Assembly (NCBI GenBank): GCA_003725585.1
Contig: RJMB01000003.1
Coordinates: 1 to 64,000 of the forward strand
Direction of reading: 5' to 3'
From: Halostreptopolyspora alba
GTDB lineage: Bacteria; Actinomycetota; Actinomycetes; Streptosporangiales; Streptosporangiaceae
Length of the DNA stretch: 64,000 nucleotides
Translations under genes and position numbers: made by a program
The notes under the pieces: generated by a model
Seen by the model: the letters and a program-made list of their open reading frames with translations, nothing else
Told to the model about the DNA's origin: nothing
The model's database searches: none
Shown: positions 1 through 7,989 of the stretch, piece by piece
How positions within the stretch are numbered: the first letter of the stretch is position 1
How the letters are laid out: every line of letters starts with the position of its first letter

Positions 1-28
1 CCGCCGACCTCTCCAGGATGAACCAATA

Positions 29-83
29 GATCTTGTAGCTGTCGACACGGTCACTCGGTGAGACTCTCGACAGCTACAAGATC
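29..83. repeat. Inverted repeat, copy 1 of a dispersed stem-loop
   Basis: GATCTTGTAGCTGTCGA (29-45) is the exact reverse complement of 67-83, with a 21-base loop. The same stem recurs at 55658-55718. It lies beyond the qcrB terminator and is not needed to explain that terminator. Its function is unknown; a dispersed intergenic repeat is the likeliest reading. Confidence 0.8.
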
Positions 84-95
84 AACGAGGGAAAA

Positions 96-137
96 CGAGG
101 ACCCGGCCGCGGCGTCTTTGCCCCGGCCGGGTCCTCG
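96..137 (-). terminator. Terminator of the ctaE-qcrCAB operon
   Basis: Perfect 13-bp arms (96-108 and 125-137, CGAGGACCCGGCC) enclose a 16-base loop. Read on the minus strand just after qcrB, the hairpin is followed by a short T run (CGTTTTC), as in an intrinsic terminator. Confidence 0.75.
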
Positions 138-155
138 CGAGTCGTGTTCGGCGAC

Positions 156-1853
156 TCAGTGGCTCTTGGCGGCCTCTTGCGCCTCTTCCGGTTCCTCCGG
201 CCCGCCGGCCTCGGCCTCCTCCTCGTGCGTCCCGTGCTCCACGTGGTGGCCACCGTGCGGCTCGATGTCCGCGAAGGAGACGTTGTCCTTGGTGTACCAG
301 TGCGAGAGTCGGGCGCGGAGCCGGCCGACGAGGCTGCGTGACTCGGGCGACTCCACCCCGTGCCGGTCGACGGTCACGCTCCGATGAGCGGCGAGGATCC
401 GCTCCTGCTCCATCTTGGCCCGAAGCACGCTGGCGGTGTCCTCGGAGGACTCCCGGTGCACCTCGATGAACTCGCCACTGGGCAGCTGCTGGATCATGCC
501 GCTCTCGTAGCCGTGCTCCAGCACCTCGCGGTCGCGCCGTTGCAGCCCCAGGCAGATGCGCTTGGCGACCACGAACCCGATGATCGGCCCGAGGATCGCC
601 GCCACACGGAAGAAGTACGTCGTCCAGTAGAGATTGATGTGGAACGTCTCCGCCAGGACGTCGTTCGCCCCCGCCGCCCAGAGCACACCGTAGAAAACGA
701 CGCCGGCGACACCGAGGCCGGTACGCACCGGGGCGTTGCGCGGACGGTCGGCGACATTGTGGTGGCTGCGGTCGCCGGTGATCCACTGCTCCACGAAGGG
801 CCACAGCGCGAGCGCGCCGAAGATGAGCCCCGGTATCACCAGACCCGGCACCAGTACCGCGGTCGGTATCGCGTAACCGGCGATGTTGATGTCGAACCAG
901 TTCGGGAAGATCCGCAGCGACCCCTCCATGAAGCCCATGTACCAGTCGGGCTGCAACCCGGAGGTGATGGAGGTCGGGGTGAACGGCCCGAACAGGTGGA
1001 TCGGGTTCACCTGCACGAACCCACTCAACAGGGTGATCACGGCGAACGTGAAGAAGAAGAACCCGCCCGCCTTGACCGCGAACGCCGGGAACATCGGCGT
1101 ACCGATCACTTTTCGGTCCGTGCGCCCCCGACCGGGATACTGCGTGTGCTTCTGGTGCCACAGGATCATGAAGTGCGCCACGATCAGCGCGAGCAGGATC
1201 CCCGGTATCAGCAGGATGTGCAGCATGTACAGCCGGGTGATGATGTCCTCGCCGGGGAACTCCCCGCCGAACAGGAACATGCTGAGATAGGTGCCGACAA
1301 CGGGGAGTGCCAGTATGACGCCCTGTAGGATGCGCACACCCATACCGGAGGGCAGGTCGTCCGGGAGCGAGTATCCGAACAGCCCCTCGACCATGGCCAG
1401 GGCGAAGATCGCGACACCGATCAGCCAGTTGATCTCGCGGGGCTTGCGGAACGCGCCGGTGAAGAACACCCGCAGCATGTGCACCACCAGCGCGGCCACG
1501 AAGATCAGCGCGGCCCAGTGGTGGATCTGCCGGATCAGGAACCCACCGCGAACCTCGAAGTCGATGTAGAGCGTGGAGGCGTAGGCCTCGCTCATCGCGA
1601 CACCGTTCAGCCGCTCATAAGAACCGTCGTAGACGATCTCCGCCATGCTCGGCTTGAACCACAGCGTGAGCCAGACACCGGTGATGAGCAGGATGATGAA
1701 CGAGTACAGCGCGATCTCGCCCAGCATGAACGACCAGTGGTTCGGGAAGACCTTGCGCAGGTTCTTCTCACCGGTCTTGGCCAGGTGGAAGCGGTCGTCG
1801 ATGTAGTTGCCCACACCGCGGAGCGCCTTCGGGGTCTCCGTGTTGGTGCTCAC
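156..1853 (-). CDS. qcrB: Cytochrome bc1 complex, cytochrome b subunit
   Basis: Membrane cytochrome b of the actinobacterial bc1 complex, which oxidises menaquinol and passes electrons to the cytochrome aa3 oxidase. The 565-residue product has the usual hydrophobic segments. Haem-ligand histidines are visible in RQIHHWAALIFV and HMLRVFF (about residues 108-130) and in HILLIP and HFMILWHQKH (about 210-235). The quinol-site region reads LQPDWYMGFMEG. The C-terminal hydrophilic extension (last ~120 residues, ending in an acidic His/Glu tail) is typical of actinobacteria and longer than in mitochondria. GTG start, 3 bases after the qcrA stop (TAG-GCG-GTG). Last gene of ctaE-qcrC-qcrA-qcrB. Confidence 0.97.
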   Translation of the reverse strand: MSTNTETPKALRGVGNYIDDRFHLAKTGEKNLRKVFPNHWSFMLGEIALYSFIILLITGVWLTLWFKPSMAEIVYDGSYERLNGVAMSEAYASTLYIDFEVRGGFLIRQIHHWAALIFVAALVVHMLRVFFTGAFRKPREINWLIGVAIFALAMVEGLFGYSLPDDLPSGMGVRILQGVILALPVVGTYLSMFLFGGEFPGEDIITRLYMLHILLIPGILLALIVAHFMILWHQKHTQYPGRGRTDRKVIGTPMFPAFAVKAGGFFFFTFAVITLLSGFVQVNPIHLFGPFTPTSITSGLQPDWYMGFMEGSLRIFPNWFDINIAGYAIPTAVLVPGLVIPGLIFGALALWPFVEQWITGDRSHHNVADRPRNAPVRTGLGVAGVVFYGVLWAAGANDVLAETFHINLYWTTYFFRVAAILGPIIGFVVAKRICLGLQRRDREVLEHGYESGMIQQLPSGEFIEVHRESSEDTASVLRAKMEQERILAAHRSVTVDRHGVESPESRSLVGRLRARLSHWYTKDNVSFADIEPHGGHHVEHGTHEEEAEAGGPEEPEEAQEAAKSH

Positions 1854-1856
1854 CGC

Positions 1857-2966
1857 CTATTCACCCCTTTCCGCGTCCCAGAAGGTGGGCCCGACCGGGC
1901 TGGAGAAGTCACCGTCGGCGACGAGGTACCCCTCGTCGTCCACGGAGATCGGAAGCTGGGGAAGCGGCCGGTGGGCCGGGCCGAACAACACCTCCGCGCC
2001 GTTCGCCGCGTCGAAGGTCGACTGGTGACACGGACACAGGATGCGGTGCGTGGTCCGCTCGTACAGCGCCGCGGGGCAGCCGACGTGCGTGCAGATCTTG
2101 GAGTACGCGATGATGTTGTTGTACGTCCAGTTGAGCTGCTCACGCGACATGCCCGGCTTCCAGTCCTCCTCGGGCATCTTGATCAGGATGATCGAGGTCT
2201 TGGCCTGCTCGTCGAGGCTCACCCCGTGCGGGTGTTCCGGCGTGGGCTCGACGTGCGGCAACGCCGAGATCATGCCTCCGGGCTCGTTCTCCAGGTCCTC
2301 GGCCTTGAGCTTGCGGTGGGTGCCTTCAGCGACCATGTGCATCCCCTTCTCCCACATGGTGTGCTTCAGCTTATCCCCGGGCAGCGGGCCGGTGTCGCGC
2401 AGCAGGACGATGGGGGCGATCCCCAGCGGCACCATGGCCAGGATCAGGGTGCGGCGCATCAGCGGCCGGCGGGTGAAACCGCTCTCGTCGGCTCCCTTGG
2501 CGAAGAACTCGCCGAACGAACTCTTCTCCTCCGGAGCGGAGGGCAGCTCGTCGTAGGGCGAGGACACCTCGTAGTGCGGCATCACACGGCGCGCCCACGT
2601 GGTCATACCGGCGCCGATCCCGAACAGCGCGAGCCCCAGCGTGGCACCCAGGGCGATGGTGGAGTACTGGCCCATCTGCGGGGTGGAGATCTCCTCCGGG
2701 CCGTACACGAAGAAGGCGATGACGAAGCCGACGCCGGCGAGGAACGCGAGGGTGAACCACAGCGCGGCGACCTTCTCGCCGCGGCGCTGCTCCTCCTCGC
2801 TGCGCCGGTGTGTCTCGACCGACGGATACGGGCCGTCGTGCCCGCCTTCTTGCTCCTGGGAGCCGGCGACGATCGCCTCGCTCTCGGCGGGCGAGGGGGT
2901 GCCGATGACCCGGTCGCGATCCTCGCCACCCGCCTCGTTGTCGTGGTTGCTGGTGTTATCAGTCAT
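1857..2966 (-). CDS. qcrA: Cytochrome bc1 complex, Rieske iron-sulfur subunit
   Basis: Rieske [2Fe-2S] subunit carrying electrons from menaquinol to the dihaem cytochrome QcrC. Cluster ligands are visible as CTHVGC (about residue 290) and CPCHQS (about 310). There are three hydrophobic segments before the cluster domain (about 70-90, 105-125 and 170-190), the three-helix anchor expected for actinobacteria rather than the single helix of mitochondrial Rieske proteins. The N-terminal ~60 residues are acidic and low in complexity. The ATG start overlaps the qcrC stop by 8 bases, so the two are translationally coupled. Confidence 0.97.
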   Translation of the reverse strand: MTDNTSNHDNEAGGEDRDRVIGTPSPAESEAIVAGSQEQEGGHDGPYPSVETHRRSEEEQRRGEKVAALWFTLAFLAGVGFVIAFFVYGPEEISTPQMGQYSTIALGATLGLALFGIGAGMTTWARRVMPHYEVSSPYDELPSAPEEKSSFGEFFAKGADESGFTRRPLMRRTLILAMVPLGIAPIVLLRDTGPLPGDKLKHTMWEKGMHMVAEGTHRKLKAEDLENEPGGMISALPHVEPTPEHPHGVSLDEQAKTSIILIKMPEEDWKPGMSREQLNWTYNNIIAYSKICTHVGCPAALYERTTHRILCPCHQSTFDAANGAEVLFGPAHRPLPQLPISVDDEGYLVADGDFSSPVGPTFWDAERGE

Positions 2967-3915
2967 GGGCTCGCTGCTTCGCGGTGATCCAGATCGCGCA
3001 CGCGATGATCAGGCTGAGTCCGACGGTCCAGCCGATGAAGCCCTCCGCCACCTGGCCGACGCGGTTCAGGTCGAAGAAGCCCCCGGCGTCCGGCTCGGAC
3101 TGTAGCGTCTTGACGTGCGCGATCAGCTCCTGTTTCTCCTCAGGAGTGATGGTCGAGTCGTTGAAGACCGGCATCGCCCCCGGGCCGGTGGTCATGGCCT
3201 CGTACATCTGGCGCGGTGATGCCTCGCGGATTGGGGGTGCGAAGTCGCCGCCGGTCAGCGCGCCGCCGCCGCCGGACCAGCTGTGGCAGTGCGCGCAGTT
3301 GGTCAGGTAGAGCTGCTGGCCCGCGGCGGTGTCGTCGGCGCCCCGGATGTAGGACTCGTAGTTGTCCCTTGCCTCCTTGGCCTCCTCGTACTCCGCGTGG
3401 GCCTCCTCGTAGGACGCGGTGTCCTCGAAGTCGGCACGCTCGGGCTCCTCCGGGACCTCCTCCGGGACGTCGGCCGGAACGGACGTGGGCACGGCGGGGC
3501 CGCCGGTCGAGAGCTCCTGGTTGTAGTAGGCGACCAGGTCGTCGATCTCGTCCTGGTCGAACACCGGAGGCTTCCGCGGCATCTGCGCGTCCGGGTCCAT
3601 CGAGGGCATGCGGCCGGTGCTGACCTGGAAGTCGACCGCCGCGCCGCCAGCGTCGGTGATGTCGGGCACGTCATCCCGGTCCGAGGCGGTGCCGTCCGGC
3701 CCGTGACAGCTCGCGCAGCTCTCGGTGTAGATCTGCTTGCCCCGAGCGATGTCGACCTGGTTGCCGTCCTCAGCGTCTTGGGCGAGCTCCTGCGCCTGCG
3801 CCCGCTCCGAGTCGGGGGCCACGACGGCGTAGCCCAGCCCGAAGAGTGCCAACGCGAGTGTGACGACGACGTACCCCGCCAGGGGATGCCGTCGCCGCGC
3901 GGTGATCCATTTCAC
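2959..3915 (-). CDS. qcrC: Cytochrome bc1 complex, dihaem cytochrome c subunit
   Basis: Dihaem cytochrome cc subunit that links bc1 directly to the oxidase, replacing a separate soluble cytochrome c. Two haem-binding CxxCH motifs are present: CASCH (about residue 68) and CAHCH (about 215). One N-terminal anchor (PLAGYVVVTLALALFGLGYA) and one C-terminal helix (FIGWTVGLSLIIACAIWI) are clear. A Glu/Ala-rich spacer of about 60 residues separates the two haem domains. GTG start chosen for the upstream GGGGAAA; the same frame stays open far upstream inside ctaE, but that part is a shadow. 318 residues. Confidence 0.95.
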   Translation of the reverse strand: MKWITARRRHPLAGYVVVTLALALFGLGYAVVAPDSERAQAQELAQDAEDGNQVDIARGKQIYTESCASCHGPDGTASDRDDVPDITDAGGAAVDFQVSTGRMPSMDPDAQMPRKPPVFDQDEIDDLVAYYNQELSTGGPAVPTSVPADVPEEVPEEPERADFEDTASYEEAHAEYEEAKEARDNYESYIRGADDTAAGQQLYLTNCAHCHSWSGGGGALTGGDFAPPIREASPRQMYEAMTTGPGAMPVFNDSTITPEEKQELIAHVKTLQSEPDAGGFFDLNRVGQVAEGFIGWTVGLSLIIACAIWITAKQRAHD

Positions 3916-3932
3916 GGTTTCCCCGTTTCGGG

Positions 3933-4574
3933 TTACTGGATGAAGTAGATGGACGCGAACAAAGCGATCCAGACGACATCGACGAAGTGCCAGTAGTAGG
4001 ACACGACGATGGCGCTGGTCGCCTGCTGGTGGGTGAAGCGCTTCGCGGCGTACGTGCGTCCCAGCATGATCAGGAACGCGATCAACCCACCGATGACGTG
4101 GAGGCCGTGGAAACCCGTGGTGAGGTAGAACATCGAGCCGTAGGGACTGGACTGCAGTGTCAGCCCCGCGTGCGCGATGAGTTCGTAGTACTCGTAGGCC
4201 TGGCCCAGCACGAAGGCCAACCCCATGAAGAACGAGACGAAGAACCAGAAGCGGAGTTTCCGTACGTCCCCGCGCTCCGCGGCCCAAACGCCGGCCTGCG
4301 CGGTGAAGCTGGAGGCCACCAGGACGACGGTGATGGCCAGCGCCCACGGAACGTTGAGGACGATGTCCCCGTGGTGGGTCTGCGGCCACTCACCGAGTGT
4401 GGGATCTCCCTTGGTCACCGATCGGATGGTGAAGTACATCGCGAACAGCGCCGCAAAGAACATGAGCTCGTTGGCCAACCACACGATGGTGCCAACGCTC
4501 ACCAGATCAGGTCGCTTTGCCGCACCATGCATCGGTGCAGGTTGGGTTTCTTGGTTCGCGGTTACTGTCGCCAC
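3933..4574 (-). CDS. ctaE: Cytochrome c oxidase subunit III
   Basis: Subunit III of the aa3-type terminal oxidase, membrane-embedded. The 213-residue product has five hydrophobic segments and family signatures: [15 protein letters not shown] (about residues 40-55), FHGLHVIGG (about 150) and [14 protein letters not shown] near the C terminus. Start set at GTG 4574, 7 bases after TAATAA on the minus strand, which predicts a leaderless mRNA. Longer in-frame starts would extend into sequence without family similarity. It heads the qcr operon, with a 17-base gap to qcrC. Confidence 0.94.
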   Translation of the reverse strand: MATVTANQETQPAPMHGAAKRPDLVSVGTIVWLANELMFFAALFAMYFTIRSVTKGDPTLGEWPQTHHGDIVLNVPWALAITVVLVASSFTAQAGVWAAERGDVRKLRFWFFVSFFMGLAFVLGQAYEYYELIAHAGLTLQSSPYGSMFYLTTGFHGLHVIGGLIAFLIMLGRTYAAKRFTHQQATSAIVVSYYWHFVDVVWIALFASIYFIQ

Positions 4575-4581
4575 GGGAGCA

Positions 4582-4587
4582 TTATTA
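4582..4587 (-). promoter_or_regulatory. -10 box of ctaE-qcr operon, leaderless
   Basis: TAATAA on the minus strand, 7 bases before the ctaE GTG. The spacing implies that transcription starts at or within a base of the start codon. Confidence 0.45.
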
Positions 4588-4940
4588 CGGTATCTGACGA
4601 GGGTCGTTGCACGACCCCCCGGTTGCGGTGGAATCACCCGTGGCTCGAGGCCCGCCTCACCAGGGACCACATCGATATGGTCTCGTCTCGCGTCCACGGT
4701 GGCGTCTCGGCGCGTGGCCTGGGACACCGCGGGACGCGGGGCCGCCCCACCAGCACCATCCTGTCGTGGCGTGGGTCTCACTAGCAATAGGCTTGGGGTG
4801 TGGCGCACCCGTCATTGGGATGTGGCATAACCCGGCCACCGCGGGGTAAACCCGCGACGGCCCGGTGGCCGTGACGGGCTCGCCCCGGCTACCGCGGCCC
4901 GCGCCCGCGGGGACGAATCCGATGTGAGGGACGGTTGAGC
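4588..4940. other. Divergent intergenic region ctaE / receiver gene
   Basis: About 350 bases without a convincing gene. The one clear structure is a hairpin at 4833-4871, CGGCCACCG pairing with CGGTGGCCG, with a nested CGCGGG/CCCGCG stem. It sits about 70 bases before the receiver gene on the plus strand. It may be a leader structure; nothing links it to a known riboswitch. Confidence 0.5.
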
Positions 4941-5387
4941 ATGGCGAACAACGACGCGAACGCCGCGGAGCGGCGTTCGACGATGCGCGTTCTCATCTAC
5001 AGCGACGACGCCGATGTGCGCGAGCAGATCCGGCTGTCCATCGGCCGGCGACCGGCGGCCGACGTCCCCAAGGTGGAGTTCCTCGAGTGCGCGACCGCCC
5101 CCGCGGTGATCAAGCGGCTGGAGGACCGCGACACGAGCGTGGACGTGTGCGTCTTCGACGGCGAAGCCACCCCCACCGGCGGTATGGGGGTGTGCCGCCA
5201 GATCAAGGACGAGATCTTCGACAGCCCCCCGGTTTTGCTGGTGATCGGACGCCGCGACGACGGCTGGCTGGCCACCTGGTCGCGCGCCGACAGGGTCACC
5301 ACGCACCCGATCGACCCGGTCGCGCTCGCCGAGTCGCTCGCCGAGCTCATGCGCCAGCGCGCCAGCGCGACCCCGGCACTCGGGTAG
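4941..5387 (+). CDS. Degenerate response-regulator receiver domain protein
   Basis: 148 residues with the fold pattern of a stand-alone receiver domain: MRVLIYSDDADVREQI at the N terminus (acidic pair position) and VDVCVFDGEATP with a candidate phosphoacceptor Asp near residue 75. The conserved Lys-Pro near the C terminus is replaced (VTTHPIDP), so canonical phosphorylation switching is doubtful. No output domain and no adjacent kinase. ATG 4941 chosen over an in-frame TTG at 4935. A similar small gene beside trpD and the qcr/cta cluster is common in actinobacteria; its role is not established. Confidence 0.75.
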   Translation: MANNDANAAERRSTMRVLIYSDDADVREQIRLSIGRRPAADVPKVEFLECATAPAVIKRLEDRDTSVDVCVFDGEATPTGGMGVCRQIKDEIFDSPPVLLVIGRRDDGWLATWSRADRVTTHPIDPVALAESLAELMRQRASATPALG

Positions 5388-5454
5388 CCTACGGCCAGCG
5401 TGTCACCGTCGCCGGGGCACGCTGTGCCGTACCACGAGGATCTGAGGACACGAC

Positions 5455-6501
5455 GTGAGCTCCCCGACGCGGACCTGGCCCCAGCTGATCACCACGCTGC
5501 TCGAAGGCTCCTCCCTGGCGGGGGAGGAGACGCAGTGGGCGATGAACGAGATCATGTCCGGCTCGGCCACGGACATCCAGATCGCCGGGTTCGCCATCGC
5601 GCTGCGGGCGAAGGGGGCGAGCGTCGACGAGGTGGTCGGGCTCGCCGAGGGCATGCTCGACAACGCGGTGCGGATCTCCGCGCCGTCACCGGCGGCCGAC
5701 ATCGTCGGCACCGGGGGAGACCGGGCACACACCGTCAACGTCTCCACGATGGCCGCGATCGTCGCGGCCGCGTCCGGGACCACGATCGTCAAGCACGGCA
5801 ACCGCGCCGCGTCCTCCTCCTGCGGTACGGCGGACGTCCTGGAACGCCTGGGAGTCGTGATCGACCTGGCTCCGGAGCACACCGCCCGGGTGGCCGAGCG
5901 AGCCGGGATCACGTTCTGCTTCGCACCACTGTTCCACCCCGCGTTCCGCCACGTCGCCAAGGCACGGCGCGAGCTGGCGGTCCCGACGGTGTTCAACTTC
6001 CTCGGTCCGTTGACCAACCCCGCCCGCCCCTCGGCCGGCGCCGTCGGGGTGTTCGACGAGGCCCTGTGCGAGACCATCGCGGGCGTCTTCGCGCGACGCG
6101 GGACGTCGACGCTGGTCTTCCGAGGTGACGACGGCCTCGACGAGCTGACCACCACGACCACATCCTCGGTGTGGGTGGTGCGTGACGGCGCGGTGCACCG
6201 GGAGACGCTGGACCCCGGGGACCTCGGAATCGCCCCGGCCTCACCCGAGGCGCTGCGCGGCGGTGACGTCGACTTCAACGCCCGGGTCGTGCGCGACTTC
6301 GTGTCGGGCAAACCGGGGCCGATCCGCGACGCCGCCCTGCTGAACGCCGCGGCCGTGATCGCGGCCTCCGAGAGGATCCCCAAGACACTGGTCGAGTCGC
6401 TGCGCGACGGTTACGCCAAGGCGGCCGAAGCCGTCGACAGTGGGGCCGCCGCGGCCACCCTGGAACGCTGGGTCGAGGTGAGCCGAGGCCACGCCGGTTA
6501 G
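5455..6501 (+). CDS. trpD: Anthranilate phosphoribosyltransferase
   Basis: Transfers phosphoribose from PRPP to anthranilate, the second step of tryptophan synthesis. The 348-residue product shows the family signatures: GTGGDRAHTVNVST (PRPP site, about residues 84-97), KHGNRAASS (about 112-120) and NFLGPLTNPARP (about 180). GTG start preceded by GAGG. It stands alone, without other trp genes, 67 bases after the receiver gene. Its stop is followed immediately by the 50/84-bp repeat block. Confidence 0.95.
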   Translation: MSSPTRTWPQLITTLLEGSSLAGEETQWAMNEIMSGSATDIQIAGFAIALRAKGASVDEVVGLAEGMLDNAVRISAPSPAADIVGTGGDRAHTVNVSTMAAIVAAASGTTIVKHGNRAASSSCGTADVLERLGVVIDLAPEHTARVAERAGITFCFAPLFHPAFRHVAKARRELAVPTVFNFLGPLTNPARPSAGAVGVFDEALCETIAGVFARRGTSTLVFRGDDGLDELTTTTTSSVWVVRDGAVHRETLDPGDLGIAPASPEALRGGDVDFNARVVRDFVSGKPGPIRDAALLNAAAVIAASERIPKTLVESLRDGYAKAAEAVDSGAAAATLERWVEVSRGHAG

Positions 6502-6504
6502 GGG

Positions 6505-6765
6505 TTTGGGCTCGCCTGGCTCGGGTGCTTGGGGGCCGGGGATCTTCGGGTCCTGTGGTGGGGTCGCTCGTGTTTGTTGGGGCTCGCTGGCGCTCGCCTG
6601 GGGTCGGGTGCCCGAAAAGCCGGGAACCTTCGGGTCCTGCGGCGCTGGTCGCTCGTTCCTCGCTCCCGCGCCTACGGACCCTCCAGAACCCCGGCGGCAC
6701 CCGACCCACTCGCTCCCGCGCCTACGGGTCCTCCAGAACCCCGGCGGCACCCGAGCCGACCTGAT
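6505..6765. repeat. Two-module repeat block A, 3' of the Lrp-like gene
   Basis: Two units of a ~84-bp module (CTTCGGGTCC recurs at 6544 and 6628) are followed by two units of a 50-bp module (CGCCTACGG recurs at 6669 and 6719, each with CCAGAACCCCGGCGGCACCC). The block is the reverse complement of the one at 11394-11840. It fills the gap between the convergent trpD and lrp-like genes. Small reading frames through it are by-products of the repeat. Confidence 0.85.
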
Positions 6766-6796
6766 CCCCATAACCCCGTAACCGCCCATACGTCCC

Positions 6797-7075
6797 TTAG
6801 TCCAGCCCGAGCGAGAATGCCGTCTCCAGGTCGTGCCGCGAGTAGGCGTGGAACGCGATGTGCGTGTCGGAGGAGCGCACCCCCGACACCTTGTTCACAC
6901 GCCCCGGGATGACCTCGGCGAGCTCCTCGTGCCGGCGCACGCGCACGATCGCGATCAGGTCGATGTTCCCGGTGACGGAGTAGACCTCGCTGACGTCATC
7001 GATCGCGGCGATCTCCTCCGCGACATCGGGGATCCGGTCGACGTCGGCCTTGATCATGACGATCGCGGTGATCAC
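6797..7075 (-). CDS. Stand-alone Lrp/AsnC ligand-binding (RAM) domain protein
   Basis: 92 residues that form only the C-terminal RAM domain of Lrp/AsnC regulators: MITAIVMIKADVDRI, then VYSVTGNIDLIAIVRV and the final beta strand SGVRSSDTHIAF. The N-terminal helix-turn-helix is absent, so it cannot bind DNA alone. Such proteins oligomerise and bind amino acids, and may act as effectors or partners of full-length Lrp proteins. GTG start preceded by GAGGAGG. The repeat block lies directly downstream. Confidence 0.85.
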   Translation of the reverse strand: MITAIVMIKADVDRIPDVAEEIAAIDDVSEVYSVTGNIDLIAIVRVRRHEELAEVIPGRVNKVSGVRSSDTHIAFHAYSRHDLETAFSLGLD

Positions 7076-7134
7076 TTACGAACCTCCTCGTGGTGTCGGG
7101 AACCGGGGTGGGTGGGGTGGGCGGCCACGCGGCC

Positions 7135-7899
7135 CTAGTACACGTCGGACAGACGGGTGCCGGAACGCCAGCGGATCCGATGCATGAGCAGCCCGACGAC
7201 CGTGCCGACGATGAAGCCGTACACGTGGGCCGCGTAGGCGACTCCGCTCTCCTCGCCACCGGGGAACAGCGAGGTGCTGACATAGAGGAAGTACTGCAAC
7301 ACGAAGTAGGTCGCGACCAGCGCCCAGCCGGGCAGCCGCATCGGGATCACGAAGAACACCAGAGTGGTGACCCTGCTGCGGTACTGGACCACGAGGTAGG
7401 CGCCGAGCACACCGGAGATCGCGCCCGAGGCGCCGACGAGCGGCACCTCCGCTCCGGGCTCGGTCATGGCGAACGCGTACGCCGAGAGGACCCCCGTGGC
7501 CGTGTACAGGAACAGGTACCGCACACGGCCGAGCCGGTCCTCGACGACCGGGCCGAACACGAACAGGTACACCATGTTGCTCAGTAGGTGCACGACGTCA
7601 CCGTGCAGGTACATGGACGTGATCGACGACAGCCACGGAATCTTCGTGAAGTCGGCGCCGGCGCACTCCGTCGCCCCGGTCAGCTGCTCCCCGCTGAGCA
7701 GCTCAACGGGAATGGCGGCCCAGCGGAGCAGGTACAGCTCCATGGCGCAGCCACGTTCGACCATGTCCGCCCCGTACCAGACGGCCAGGCCGGAGAGGGG
7801 AGAGAGTAGGTAGACGGTCACGTTGGCGGTGATGAGCAGGTAGGTGACGGCCGGTACCCGGCGGACCGGGTAGTCGTCGCTGAGCGGTATGCCTGCCAT
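7135..7899 (-). CDS. Rhomboid-family intramembrane serine protease
   Basis: Polytopic membrane protease cleaving substrates within the bilayer. The 254-residue product carries the nucleophile motif GASGAISGVLGAYL (Ser at about residue 150) and the partner His in AAHVYGFIVGTVVG (about 233-246). It has about six hydrophobic segments. An upstream loop contains two Cys (about residues 50 and 78) that could form a disulfide. Substrates cannot be inferred. It shares strand and a short gap with the Lrp-like gene downstream. Confidence 0.88.
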   Translation of the reverse strand: MAGIPLSDDYPVRRVPAVTYLLITANVTVYLLSPLSGLAVWYGADMVERGCAMELYLLRWAAIPVELLSGEQLTGATECAGADFTKIPWLSSITSMYLHGDVVHLLSNMVYLFVFGPVVEDRLGRVRYLFLYTATGVLSAYAFAMTEPGAEVPLVGASGAISGVLGAYLVVQYRSRVTTLVFFVIPMRLPGWALVATYFVLQYFLYVSTSLFPGGEESGVAYAAHVYGFIVGTVVGLLMHRIRWRSGTRLSDVY

Positions 7900-7989
7900 C
7901 GATCCGTCCGTTGCCGTTCTGCCGGGACTCGGCCGGCGGACACGGTCGTTCGCATGGCCCCCGGCGCGTGAATGACGACCGCGGCCGCC

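Noticed and set aside
2959..4389. 476-residue version of QcrC reaching back into ctaE
   Set aside because: Residues before the anchor helix are antisense-like Arg/Gly-rich sequence; GTG 3915 with GGGGAAA fits family length.
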